A DNA stretch of 64,000 nucleotides, taken from Siphonobacter sp. BAB-5405 (lineage in GTDB: Bacteria; Bacteroidota; Bacteroidia; Cytophagales; Spirosomataceae). The position numbers were made by a program, and so were the translations under genes. The stretch covers positions 1 through 64,000 of the forward strand of contig NZ_NJAG01000002.1 of assembly GCF_002872335.1 (NCBI RefSeq), in the 5' to 3' direction. Position 1 is the first letter of the stretch; each line of letters begins with the position of its first letter. Below, one piece after another: positions 8,587-16,592 of this stretch. Below the pieces are notes generated by a model. It searched no databases. It was not told the DNA's origin and saw only the letters and a list, made by a program, of their open reading frames with translations.

Positions 8587-10596
8587 TTAAGCCAATAATG
8601 CAGCTTCCGGTTCCCGCCAGACGCCATCTTCCCGCATTAATTCAATTAATTCATCCAGAGCCCGATCGGCGGGTACGGAACGTTTCACGACCTGCTGACC
8701 CCGGTACAAAGCAATCTTGTTTACACCCATGCCCACATAGCCATAATCGGCGTCGGCCATCTCGCCCGGACCATTGACAATACAGCCCATGATGCCGATT
8801 TTAATGCCTTTGAGGTGATCCGTACGCTGACGAATCTGGGCAGTGGTGTCCTGTAAGTCAAACAGCGTACGTCCGCAGGAAGGGCAGGAAATGTATTCCG
8901 TCTTGCTCATCCGGGTACGGGCCGCCTGCAAAATGCCAAACGCCAGGGAATTCAGAAATTTACTCTGCTGACCGGGATTTTCGACTGAAGGTTTGAGCAT
9001 CAGGCCATCCCCCAAACCATCCACCAGAAGTCCGCCGCAATCCGTCGCCGCGTAGAGCGTGGTGGCGTCCGCCGTAGTCTGGCCCTGCGACCATTGAATG
9101 ACTACGGGCAGGTTAATCCGTTGCTGAATCAGTTTGAAGAACAGCCGACGAAGCTCCGGCATGGCGTGGCTGTTGGTCGTTTCAACCAGCAGGACTGCGT
9201 ACGGATCTTCCTGTAAATAACCCAGTAAATCCCCTTCGCAATTAGCCAGACTTAGCCGTACTAGGTGCAGAAAGGGAAAAGCCTGTCGTTCCTGAATACT
9301 GGTCAGATATTCGGTCGTAGTAAAGACCGGAAACTTGTGAGCCTGCTCACCAAGGGTACGCCAGATGGGATAATCGATCAGTTCCTTCAAGCCGTTTGGT
9401 AACATGAAAGGTACCGGACGCGAACCCGTATAGAGGTAGTCCGCTCCCAGATCGTTCATGGCCCATTTGTCCGTGGCGGGCAAATAGAAATGTCCAATCG
9501 GCTGTAAATCCACTGGATTGTTAATTTCCTGCGTTGAAAAATCAGCAATGACCCGGGGTACATTCTTACCGCCGAAATTCTCGACTTCCGCCGTGATTCG
9601 GCGGGTGTACGCAAACGGATTGATGGGCGACGTCGTAAGGGCTTCGATGGGCTGTGCCGTCGCTGCCCGTTCGGCATAGCGATCTACCAGCGTACGGGCG
9701 ACGGGAATTTCAAATTCGGGGTCTTCCGTCAAACTCACGCGTACGGTATCGCCCAGGCCGTCTTCCAGCAGCGTACCGATGCCCATGGCTGACTTGACAC
9801 GACCGTCTTCGCCTTCGCCCGCTTCCGTTACACCCAGGTGCAGGGGGTAGGGTTGCAGGTTTTCATCCTTTAATTTTTTTACCAGCAGGCGATACGCCTC
9901 TACCATGACTTGAGGGTTGGACGACTTCATCGAAATCACGATGTTCGTGAAGTGTTCGTCTTCGCAAATGCGTAAAAACTCCAGTGCCGATTCCACCATG
10001 CCAATGGGCGTATCGCCGTAGCGGCTCATGATGCGGTCGGAGAGCGAACCGTGGTTCGTACCAATCCGCATGGCGGTTCCGTATTCTTTGCAGATGCGGA
10101 CCAGCGGAACAAACTTTTCGCGAATTCGCTCGATTTCGGCCTGGTACGCGGCTTCAGTATAGTCTACAATCTCAAAACGTTTCTTATCGGCGTAGTTGCC
10201 GGGGTTAATCCGGACTTTCTCCACCAGACGAGCCGCCAGTTCAGCCGCGTTGGGCGTAAAGTGAATGTCCGCACAAATGGGCGTCCGGTAGCCGCGTCGG
10301 TTGAGCTCCTTGCGGATATTGTCCAGATTTTGAGCTTCCTTCACACTTGGAGCCGTAATCCGAACCAGTTCACAACCCGCCTCAATCATACGGATGGACT
10401 GTTCGACGGAACCCAGCGTATCCATGGTATCGATGGTAGTCATGGACTGCACCCGAATGGGGTAATCCGACCCTATCCATAAATCACCAACCCGAACCTG
10501 CGTGGTTGGTCGGCGGGAGTAAGCCGTTAATGATTGACAATATTCTGATCCAGCTGCCATTAAATCAGGCATTTGTAGTTCCGAAGTGACTTCCAT
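8587..10596 (-). CDS. ispG: (E)-4-hydroxy-3-methylbut-2-enyl-diphosphate synthase, long form
   Basis: IspG/GcpE, the 4Fe-4S enzyme that reduces methylerythritol cyclodiphosphate to HMBPP in the MEP isoprenoid pathway. The 669-residue length marks the long, three-domain form found in Bacteroidota, Chlamydiae and plants: a TIM barrel (about 25-300, with VRVGDLWIGSDYPIRVQSMTT), an inserted middle domain (about 310-560), and the C-terminal cluster domain with CPSCGRTLFDLQ and GCIVNGPGEMADADYGYVG supplying the cysteines. The start at 10596 is set by the TACCTTTG box at 10621-10628; a TTG-initiated longer ORF starts inside that box. It is transcribed alone, with a palindromic site upstream at 10755. 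Confidence 0.96.
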   Translation of the reverse strand: MEVTSELQMPDLMAAGSEYCQSLTAYSRRPTTQVRVGDLWIGSDYPIRVQSMTTIDTMDTLGSVEQSIRMIEAGCELVRITAPSVKEAQNLDNIRKELNRRGYRTPICADIHFTPNAAELAARLVEKVRINPGNYADKKRFEIVDYTEAAYQAEIERIREKFVPLVRICKEYGTAMRIGTNHGSLSDRIMSRYGDTPIGMVESALEFLRICEDEHFTNIVISMKSSNPQVMVEAYRLLVKKLKDENLQPYPLHLGVTEAGEGEDGRVKSAMGIGTLLEDGLGDTVRVSLTEDPEFEIPVARTLVDRYAERAATAQPIEALTTSPINPFAYTRRITAEVENFGGKNVPRVIADFSTQEINNPVDLQPIGHFYLPATDKWAMNDLGADYLYTGSRPVPFMLPNGLKELIDYPIWRTLGEQAHKFPVFTTTEYLTSIQERQAFPFLHLVRLSLANCEGDLLGYLQEDPYAVLLVETTNSHAMPELRRLFFKLIQQRINLPVVIQWSQGQTTADATTLYAATDCGGLLVDGLGDGLMLKPSVENPGQQSKFLNSLAFGILQAARTRMSKTEYISCPSCGRTLFDLQDTTAQIRQRTDHLKGIKIGIMGCIVNGPGEMADADYGYVGMGVNKIALYRGQQVVKRSVPADRALDELIELMREDGVWREPEAALLA

Positions 10597-10620
10597 GTAA
10601 AAAATAAAACGCTCGTAAGA

Positions 10621-10628
10621 CAAAGGTA
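10621..10628 (-). promoter_or_regulatory. TAnnTTTG promoter box for ispG
   Basis: TACCTTTG on the minus strand, 24 nt before the chosen ispG ATG. It rules out the longest ORF, whose TTG start is part of the box itself. Confidence 0.65.
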
Positions 10629-10754
10629 GCAGGGGGGAGGCGTATAGCCACGGAATTTTAGAAATTCTCGCCGAATTCTTAACGCTGCATTCGGGCGAAT
10701 TGTTCTTAAGATCTTACGCTTATTTTAGCCCCATTTCTACGCTGAATGCAGACC

Positions 10755-10774
10755 GAATATATGAATGTATATTC
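10755..10774. promoter_or_regulatory. Palindromic candidate operator upstream of ispG
   Basis: GAATATA-TGAATG-TATATTC is a 20-bp inverted repeat with perfect 7-bp arms, 127 nt upstream of the ispG -7 box. An offset second palindrome, TGAATGTATATTCA (10762-10775), overlaps it. The form suits a dimeric repressor such as a TetR-type protein; no regulator gene is adjacent. Confidence 0.35.
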
Positions 10775-10799
10775 AGTCATGCGTTGTAAGGAGTTGTGT

Positions 10800-10847
10800 A
10801 TCAGCAAAAGAGGCCGCTCCTTTTAGGAAACGGCCTCTTTTGCTGAT
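10800..10847. terminator. Strong 17-bp hairpin terminator
   Basis: ATCAGCAAAAGAGGCCG pairs exactly with 10831-10847 around a 14-nt loop. It lies 16 nt after the stop of the minus-strand sugar transporter gene and insulates ispG from read-through. Confidence 0.8.
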
Positions 10848-10862
10848 CTTATCTTACTATTC

Positions 10863-12119
10863 TTACCAAGACTGTCTTTTATGACCAATCAATGCGTAGA
10901 AGAGGATGTATACATAACATACCCCCATAACCCAAAAACCGCGTTGAGGATTAGCTTCGCCACCTAGAGCAGCATATGCTAAAGGTACTAAACCGCCCCC
11001 TGGCCCAATACCCATTACCAGTAATGCAGAACCCAGCTTTGTAAATTTGCCTAGTCCTTTGATGGCTAGTGGGAAAATGGAAGGCCACATAAGGGCATTT
11101 GCCAACCCCATAAGAGCAATAGCATATACCGAAGTGTAGCCTGAAGTGAAAATAGCTAAAAGCGTGAAAATAAGACCTGCAACCGCTGAGCAAACTAGAG
11201 CTTTTTCCTGCTTAATGTATTTAGGAATAGCAATAATTCCAATGATATAACCTACTAGCATAGCCGCTAGGGTGAAGGAAGTGAAATATTTAGACTTGTC
11301 AAGACTGATCCCAATATTTTTACCATATTGAGCAATTCCATCGCCAGCTATTACTTCAGCACCTACGTAAAACATAATTGCAAAAATACCTAGGACAAGG
11401 TTTGGGTGAGAGAAAACGCTGGAACGTGTATGGGCAGATACAACGGCATTGTCTTCTCCTTCAATTTCAGGCAATTTGGAAACTTTAACCAGAAGGGCAA
11501 CGAATACAAGGAAAACGGCAAGAACAATGTATGGCAAATTTACACGGTTACTCATTTCCTGTAAAATAGTATCCATCTCAATTCCGGAAGCAGTTTTGAG
11601 CTTTACTCGGAGTTCTTCAGATCCTTTCAGTACTAAACCACCCATGATAATGGGACTAATAATTCCAGCAAACTTGTTAGCTATACCTACCAGACTGATT
11701 CGTTTGGCAGCACTTTCGATGGGACCTAATAGACTAACGTACGGATTAACAGCTGTTTGTAAAAGAGATAACCCCATCCCTTGTATAAAAAGGCCTAATA
11801 GGAATAGTCCGAAAAGACGGCTTTGTGCAGCAGGTATGAATAAAAGTGATCCTACGATCACAACTCCCAGCCCAATGATGATCCCATTCTTAAATCCAAA
11901 TTTCTGTAGAATAGAAGAAGAAGGAATAGCCAGAAAAAAGTAGGACATGTAAAAAGCAGAAGTAACGAAAAAAGCCTCAAAATCAGTAAGCTGACATACT
12001 ATTTGCAAAAAAGGAATCAGCGTACTATTGGTCCAAGTGATAAAACCAAGGGTAAAAAAAAGTACCCCAACAATAATCATCGGTACGAGATACGACTGCG
12101 GTTTGCCTGGTTGAGCCAT
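10863..12119 (-). CDS. FHS-family sugar MFS transporter (FucP/GluP type)
   Basis: Polytopic inner-membrane sugar:proton symporter of 418 residues with about 12 hydrophobic segments. The N-terminal FFTLGFITWTNSTLIPFLQ and the block GLSLLQTAVNPYVSLLGP are typical of the fucose-galactose-glucose (FHS) branch of the major facilitator superfamily; so are ANALMWPSIFPLAIKGLGKFT and GGGLVPLAYAAL. Likely substrate is glucose, galactose or fucose and cannot be resolved. It has lower GC than its neighbours. Single gene between a strong terminator and a 400-nt divergent region; no catabolic genes adjoin. Confidence 0.92.
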   Translation of the reverse strand: MAQPGKPQSYLVPMIIVGVLFFTLGFITWTNSTLIPFLQIVCQLTDFEAFFVTSAFYMSYFFLAIPSSSILQKFGFKNGIIIGLGVVIVGSLLFIPAAQSRLFGLFLLGLFIQGMGLSLLQTAVNPYVSLLGPIESAAKRISLVGIANKFAGIISPIIMGGLVLKGSEELRVKLKTASGIEMDTILQEMSNRVNLPYIVLAVFLVFVALLVKVSKLPEIEGEDNAVVSAHTRSSVFSHPNLVLGIFAIMFYVGAEVIAGDGIAQYGKNIGISLDKSKYFTSFTLAAMLVGYIIGIIAIPKYIKQEKALVCSAVAGLIFTLLAIFTSGYTSVYAIALMGLANALMWPSIFPLAIKGLGKFTKLGSALLVMGIGPGGGLVPLAYAALGGEANPQRGFWVMGVCYVYILFYALIGHKRQSW

Positions 12120-12519
12120 AGAAAGTTAGGTATAGAAAGGGAATGATGGAGTGTGTGATAGCGTTTGTAAAAGTTCGTGAATTTATAAATAATTTTAATA
12201 AATAGAGCTTTCTATGGATAAAGACTTCCAAATAACGTTTGGAAACCCGTTCAAAAATAAACCTCGTGTCATTTATTTTAAGGCAGAAAACGAATATTCC
12301 TCGGTGAAATCAGGGTTTTGCCAATCGACTGTTGTAGCACTGAAAATCAGATAAATCAAAGTTTTTAGAGAAGTCCTGGAACATTTGTTTGCCGACTTCC
12401 GTTATTTTGAGACTCACAAACCACGCTTTCCTGATGGGCAGAAGTGTTGCTGACAAACTTTCAGACGACTTTTCCATCACCGATCGTAACCAGTACCTGT
12501 AGATTGAAACCCATAGCTT
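12120..12519. other. Divergent intergenic region, no gene seen
   Basis: 400 nt between the divergently transcribed sugar transporter and queD. The half next to the transporter is AT-rich. I see no convincing small gene, RNA motif or exact TAnnTTTG box; TAGATTGA at 12500-12507 is a one-mismatch candidate for queD. Confidence 0.4.
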
Positions 12520-12942
12520 ATGGAAGAAAAGAGAGTTGCGGTGTTCCGCAAGGAGCATTTCAACGCTGCTCACCGATTGCACAATCCCAATTGGTCGGAT
12601 GAACAAAATAAGGCCGTCTTTGGATTGTGTAACAACCCCAACTATCACGGTCATAATTACGAGCTGATTGTGCAGGTGACTGGACCCATCGATCCGGAAA
12701 CGGGTTACGTGGTGGATCTTAAGTATCTGTCTGATCTGATCAAAACGCACGTAACCGACCGCTTCGACCATAAAAATCTCAATCTGGATACCGAAGAGTT
12801 CGCTCAGCTTAATCCTACGGCAGAACACATTGCCATTGTCATTTACGAAAAGCTCAAGGCGAACCTTGCCCCGCAGCTTGACCTAAAAATTCGCTTGTAT
12901 GAAACCGAACGAAATTTCGTTGAATACCCTGTTGTCGGATAA
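12520..12942 (+). CDS. queD: 6-carboxy-5,6,7,8-tetrahydropterin synthase family protein (QueD/PTPS)
   Basis: Cytoplasmic zinc enzyme of the 6-pyruvoyl-tetrahydropterin synthase fold. It converts dihydroneopterin triphosphate to 6-carboxytetrahydropterin, an early step to queuosine and other deazapurines. The 140-residue product has the zinc ligands His18 (HFNAAH) and His43/His45 (YHGHNY), the catalytic Cys37 (GLCNNPN), DRFDHKNLN and PTAEHIA. It overlaps the start of folE by 44 nt; FolE makes its substrate, so the coupling makes biochemical sense. A 6-pyruvoyl-tetrahydropterin synthase activity is a possible alternative within the family. Confidence 0.9.
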   Translation: MEEKRVAVFRKEHFNAAHRLHNPNWSDEQNKAVFGLCNNPNYHGHNYELIVQVTGPIDPETGYVVDLKYLSDLIKTHVTDRFDHKNLNLDTEEFAQLNPTAEHIAIVIYEKLKANLAPQLDLKIRLYETERNFVEYPVVG

Positions 12943-13597
12943 TTCAATCGTATTTTCTGACGAAGAAATCGGAGAAGACCACATTGCCACTTCGATCCAG
13001 ACGCCCTTACGGGCCGATGCCTTTGACCTGACCGACGAGCAGAAAATCGACAAAATTCAGGAACATTTTCGGGAAATCATGCTCACGCTGGGCCTCGACC
13101 TGAACGACGACAGCTTGAAAGGTACACCCCGCCGGGTAGCTAAAATGTACGTACAGGAAATCTTTAGCGGCCTCAATCCCAAAAATATGCCGGCAGCCAC
13201 GCTGTTCGACAATAAATACCGCTACCAGGAAATGCTCGTGGAGCGGGATATTCAGTTCTATTCCAACTGCGAACACCACTTTGTTCCCATCATTGGTAAA
13301 GCTCACGTTGCCTATATTTCCAACGGTAAAGTGATTGGCCTGTCGAAACTGAACCGCCTGGTTCAACACTTTGCCAAGCGTCCGCAGGTACAGGAACGGA
13401 TGACGGTGCAGATTGCCCGTGAATTGCAGCGTGTGCTCGAAACGCCCGATGTAGCGGTACTCATGGATGCCCGTCACCTGTGCGTGTCCATGCGGGGAAT
13501 TGAAGATCCGACCTCCTCGACGGTGACGTCCTTTTACGGGGGTAAATTTGAAGAAGAAGCCAAAAAGCAGGAGTTTTTAAAGTACCTGCAATTGTAA
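12899..13597 (+). CDS. folE: GTP cyclohydrolase I
   Basis: Converts GTP to 7,8-dihydroneopterin triphosphate, the entry to folate and the precursor of QueD's substrate. The 232-residue protein has a divergent 50-residue N-terminal extension and then the type IA core: GTPRRVAKMY, the zinc ligands Cys124 and His127 in NCEHHF and Cys195 in HLCVSM, and IGLSKLNRLV. The ATG lies inside the end of queD (44-nt overlap, different frame), implying translational coupling. A clean hairpin terminator follows 27 nt after the stop. Confidence 0.96.
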   Translation: MKPNEISLNTLLSDNSIVFSDEEIGEDHIATSIQTPLRADAFDLTDEQKIDKIQEHFREIMLTLGLDLNDDSLKGTPRRVAKMYVQEIFSGLNPKNMPAATLFDNKYRYQEMLVERDIQFYSNCEHHFVPIIGKAHVAYISNGKVIGLSKLNRLVQHFAKRPQVQERMTVQIARELQRVLETPDVAVLMDARHLCVSMRGIEDPTSSTVTSFYGGKFEEEAKKQEFLKYLQL

Positions 13598-13623
13598 GAA
13601 TAACCCGATAAAGACTTATCGAG

Positions 13624-13653
13624 ACGTCTGCTGACCAGCAGACGTTTTTTTTT
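13624..13653 (+). terminator. Rho-independent terminator after folE
   Basis: ACGTCTGCT pairs with AGCAGACGT around the loop GACC, followed by a run of ten T. Confidence 0.92.
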
Positions 13654-13766
13654 TGTACTGATTTTTGACCATTTACCCCGAAAAAATCTCGACTGCCTTA
13701 AATTGGGTATGGTACATGTGGCCTGGATACGGACCTTTGGGTTATTCTATTTTAACCACTACTACT

Positions 13767-14707
13767 ATGACCTTTGTACCTGGTGCTTTTGTATTTTTTG
13801 GGCTGATCGCTCTGGTTGTGTTTTTGTCCGTCGTGATTGTACAGCAGGGAACCGTTGCTGTCATTACAATTTTCGGAAAATATCAGCGGGTCATGACGCC
13901 CGGTTTAAACTTCAAAATTCCTTTTATTGAGTACGTCTACCGCCGTATTTCCATCCAGAATCAATCGGTAGAACTGGAGTTTCAGGCCATCACCAATGAT
14001 CAGGCGAATGTGCGATTTAAAGCGATGCTGGTGTATTCGGTACTCAATCAGTCGGAAGAAGCCATCCAGAACGTAGCCTTTAAGTTCGTCGATCAGCGGA
14101 GCCTGATGCAGGCCTTGATTCGAACCATCGAAGGTCCATACGGAGTTACGTTGCCACAAAAAAACAGGCCGAAATTCTGGCATTGCGTTCGGAAATTGTA
14201 TCTCACGTGAAAACGGAGATCGACGAAATGCTCGTCACCTGGGGCTATCACCTCATTGATTTACAACTCAACGACATTGCCTTTGACGAGGCCATTATGC
14301 GATCCATGGCTCAGGTCGTGGCGTCCAATAACCTGAGAGCCGCCGCCGAAAACGAAGGACAGGCTCTGCTGATTACCAAAACCAAATCGGCCGAGGCGGA
14401 AGGAAATGCCATTAAAATCGCCGCGGAAGCCGAACGGGTAGCCGCTCAGTTACGCGGGCAGGGGATTGCTTTATTCCGGGAAGAAGTTTCCAAGGGGATG
14501 GCTCAGGCCGTGCAGGAACTGAAAGATCGCAACATGGACCCCTCGCTGGTGCTGTTCTCGATGTGGACGGAAGCCATTCGCCACTTTGCCGAACACGGAA
14601 AAGGGAACGTCATTTTCCTGGACGGTTCAAACGATGGCTTACAAACCACGCTCAAGCAGTTACAGGGGCTGATTCAGAAAAATGCAAACGATGAGCTGAC
14701 GGAGTAA
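13767..14707 (+). pseudogene. SPFH/stomatin-like membrane protein gene with a frameshift
   Basis: Two consecutive reading frames together encode one SPFH (band 7/stomatin) protein of about 313 residues. The first frame starts at ATG 13767 with a membrane helix (FVFFGLIALVVFLSVVIV) and the SPFH domain (GTVAVITIFGKYQRVMTPGLNFKIPF). It loses homology after IRTIEG near 14134 and stops at 14210. The second frame resumes with KKQAEILALRSEIVSHVKTEIDEML and the coiled coil rich in A/E, ending at 14707. One base is missing at about 14134-14136: GGTCC where GGTTCC would restore the frame. A seven-A run at 14158-14164 forms the heptamer A_AAA_AAC in the upstream frame and could permit a -1 shift. True pseudogene, leaky expression or sequence error are all possible. 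Confidence 0.8.
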
Positions 14708-15703
14708 TTACTCCTTGAGAGCTTCGAGAAAGTGCTTTTGATTGAGTACCAGATTCTGCCGGGTCCAGTTGATTTCCTTCTTGCGGGGAAACTGCCGGAC
14801 CGGGCAATCTTTTAACTGACAGTGATGGCAGCAGGCAGGCAGGCAGGGATCGACGTGCACGAAAATCTCCACGCGGGAATTGAACTCTACTTCCAGAATG
14901 GCCTCAACCTCGTGCACCGCCGTATGCACCTTCTCCAGATCCCAGTAATAGGGGAGCGTCAGGTGGCAGTCGATGTGCAGATCAGCTCCGTAATGCTGGA
15001 TCCGCAGGTTGTGAATATCAATCCAGTAGTCTTTCCGATGATCCCTGAGAATGTCCACAACGCGTTTGACCGTGGAGTCATCCGCTTCGTCCATCAAACC
15101 ACCCGCGGATTTACGGGCAATCTGAAAGCCATTAAAAATCAGAATCACCCCGAAGACCACCGAAATCAGACGATCCAGCCAGACGAAGCCGGAAAGTAAT
15201 ACCAGTCCAATACCAAAAAGCAAAATCAGGGTAGATAAGGCGTCCAATTGCAGATGTTTTCCGTCCGCGATGAGCGAAGGAGAGCCCTGCTTTTCGCCTT
15301 CTTTCTGAACGTAATAGCCCACCACGTAATTGACAATCATCGTAATACCAACGAGGATCATCCCCGTATCCAGTTTCTGAATCGGTTCGGGGTAAATCCA
15401 TTGCCGAATGGCCTGAACGATGATAAAAATACCGGCTAGCAGGATGAGTACGCCTTCAAGACCCGCGGAGAAAAATTCAATTTTTCCGTGACCGTAGGGG
15501 TGGTTTAAATCACTGGGTTGGGAGGCCAGGTATACGCTATACGTCGCAAACCCACTCGCCAGTACGTTGACGATTGACTCCAGAGCATCGGATAAAATGG
15601 CACTGGAACCCGTTAGCCACCAGGCGACAAATTTGAGCAGCATCAAAATGACACTAACGCCAAAGGAGAGCCAGATGAGTTGCTGTTTACGACTAATGGA
15701 CAT
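14708..15703 (-). CDS. Cation diffusion facilitator (CDF) transporter
   Basis: Inner-membrane divalent-metal/proton antiporter, probably exporting Zn2+ or a similar ion. The 331-residue protein has six hydrophobic segments (about 8-205). The metal-site signature is SSAILSDALESIVN in helix 2 and the HxxxD of DGKHLQLDALST in helix 5, with the HPYGHGKIEFFSAG loop. The cytoplasmic C-terminal domain is followed by a cysteine/histidine cluster (CLPACCHHCQLKDC, about 288-301) that may bind metal. It converges with the SPFH gene with no gap (stops abut at 14707/14708). A TAATTTTG box lies 45 nt upstream of the start. Confidence 0.93.
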   Translation of the reverse strand: MSISRKQQLIWLSFGVSVILMLLKFVAWWLTGSSAILSDALESIVNVLASGFATYSVYLASQPSDLNHPYGHGKIEFFSAGLEGVLILLAGIFIIVQAIRQWIYPEPIQKLDTGMILVGITMIVNYVVGYYVQKEGEKQGSPSLIADGKHLQLDALSTLILLFGIGLVLLSGFVWLDRLISVVFGVILIFNGFQIARKSAGGLMDEADDSTVKRVVDILRDHRKDYWIDIHNLRIQHYGADLHIDCHLTLPYYWDLEKVHTAVHEVEAILEVEFNSRVEIFVHVDPCLPACCHHCQLKDCPVRQFPRKKEINWTRQNLVLNQKHFLEALKE

Positions 15704-15747
15704 GACTTAGGGAAAAAACTATAAGTCGCCGGGGAGCGAAATAGTTG

Positions 15748-15755
15748 CAAAATTA
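15748..15755 (-). promoter_or_regulatory. TAnnTTTG promoter box for the CDF gene
   Basis: TAATTTTG on the minus strand, 44 nt before the CDF start, divergent from the NUDIX promoter 32 nt away. Confidence 0.6.
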
Positions 15756-15787
15756 CGGAATTAAATGCCCTTTCTACCGTCATCGTA

Positions 15788-15795
15788 TATTTTTG
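15788..15795 (+). promoter_or_regulatory. TAnnTTTG box almost touching the NUDIX start codon
   Basis: TATTTTTG ends 4 nt before the ATG at 15800. If the start point lies the usual 4-8 nt after the box, the mRNA would begin at or just around the ATG. Confidence 0.55.
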
Positions 15796-15799
15796 CACC

Positions 15800-16348
15800 A
15801 TGCAAACGGATCAATCTCCCTGGAAAACGGTTTCATCGACGGTCGTTTACGACAATCCCTGGATTCGTCTTCGTCACGAAGAAGTCATCACCCCCGCTGG
15901 TACGTCCGGCATTTACGGGGTCGCTCATTTCAAAAATAAGGCCATCGGTATCATTCCCATTGATAAGGAAGGCTATACCTGGCTGGTGGGCCAGTATCGG
16001 TATCCACTGGAAGAATATTCCTGGGAAATTCCCATGGGCGGTGGCAGTATCGACGTGGATCCGCTGATCTCGGCTCAACGCGAACTCAAGGAAGAAACGG
16101 GTCTCATCGCTATGGACTGGCAGATGATTGGTCGGATCCATACCTCTAATTCGGTTACCGACGAAGAAGGCTTTATTTTTGTAGCCCAGGACCTGGAGCA
16201 GGGAGAAACGGAATTTGACGAGACGGAAGTACTGCAAATCTGGCGACTACCCCTCAGCGAAGCCATCGAAATGGTAATGGATAACCGCATTACCGACTCG
16301 CTGAGCGTATACGGACTGTTGAAAGTCGCCCGGCTGAAAGGAATTTAA
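15800..16348 (+). CDS. NUDIX hydrolase (ADP-ribose pyrophosphatase-like)
   Basis: A 182-residue cytoplasmic hydrolase of nucleoside-diphosphate-linked compounds. The overall pattern (PWKTVSSTVVYDNPWIRLRHEEV at the N-terminus, then VGQYRYPLEEYSWEIPMGGG) is that of the ADP-sugar pyrophosphatase group. The Nudix box reads GGSID-V-DPLISAQRELKEETGL: the REL-EE core is intact, but the first conserved Glu of Gx5E is Val. The start is fixed by the family N-terminus and leaves only 4 nt to the promoter box. Substrate not assignable. Confidence 0.88.
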   Translation: MQTDQSPWKTVSSTVVYDNPWIRLRHEEVITPAGTSGIYGVAHFKNKAIGIIPIDKEGYTWLVGQYRYPLEEYSWEIPMGGGSIDVDPLISAQRELKEETGLIAMDWQMIGRIHTSNSVTDEEGFIFVAQDLEQGETEFDETEVLQIWRLPLSEAIEMVMDNRITDSLSVYGLLKVARLKGI

Positions 16349-16357
16349 GTTAATATA

Positions 16358-16552
16358 AGGTTTGAAAGGGTTTGAGAAAAGTGGTAGGCAAGCCGTAGTA
16401 ACTTTCTGACACGCGTATTCCCTGGCCTTGTTTAACGTTTGAAAAGGTTTCAGGTTTGAGTAAAGTAAAAGGTAGGTTGTAGTGACTGCTAAAGAACGTC
16501 TCCCTTCTCCGCTTCAACCTCAAACTTTTCAAACCTCAAACCTGAAAACCTT
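16358..16552. repeat. Complex direct and inverted repeat between NUDIX and LysE genes
   Basis: Three related segments fill most of this gap. AAGGTTTGAAAGGGTTTGAG (16358-16377) and GTTTGAAAAGGTTTCAGG (16437-16454) are direct copies, each followed by a related GTAAAG/GGTAGG...GTAGT tail. The third (16516-16552, CTCAAACTTTTCAAACCT...CAAACCTGAAAACCTT) is the inverted counterpart. The whole can fold into a long hairpin. It has no coding potential; a 60-codon minus-strand ORF across it is a by-product. Confidence 0.6.
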
Positions 16553-16592
16553 ATCACCCAACCACACTACATCATTGCAATAATTTTACTAA

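Noticed and set aside
12310-12828. Minus-strand ORF of 172 codons
   Set aside because: Mostly antisense to queD; no protein features.
16350-16532. Minus-strand ORF of 60 codons
   Set aside because: Lies entirely inside the intergenic direct/inverted repeat; its peptide reflects the repeat words.
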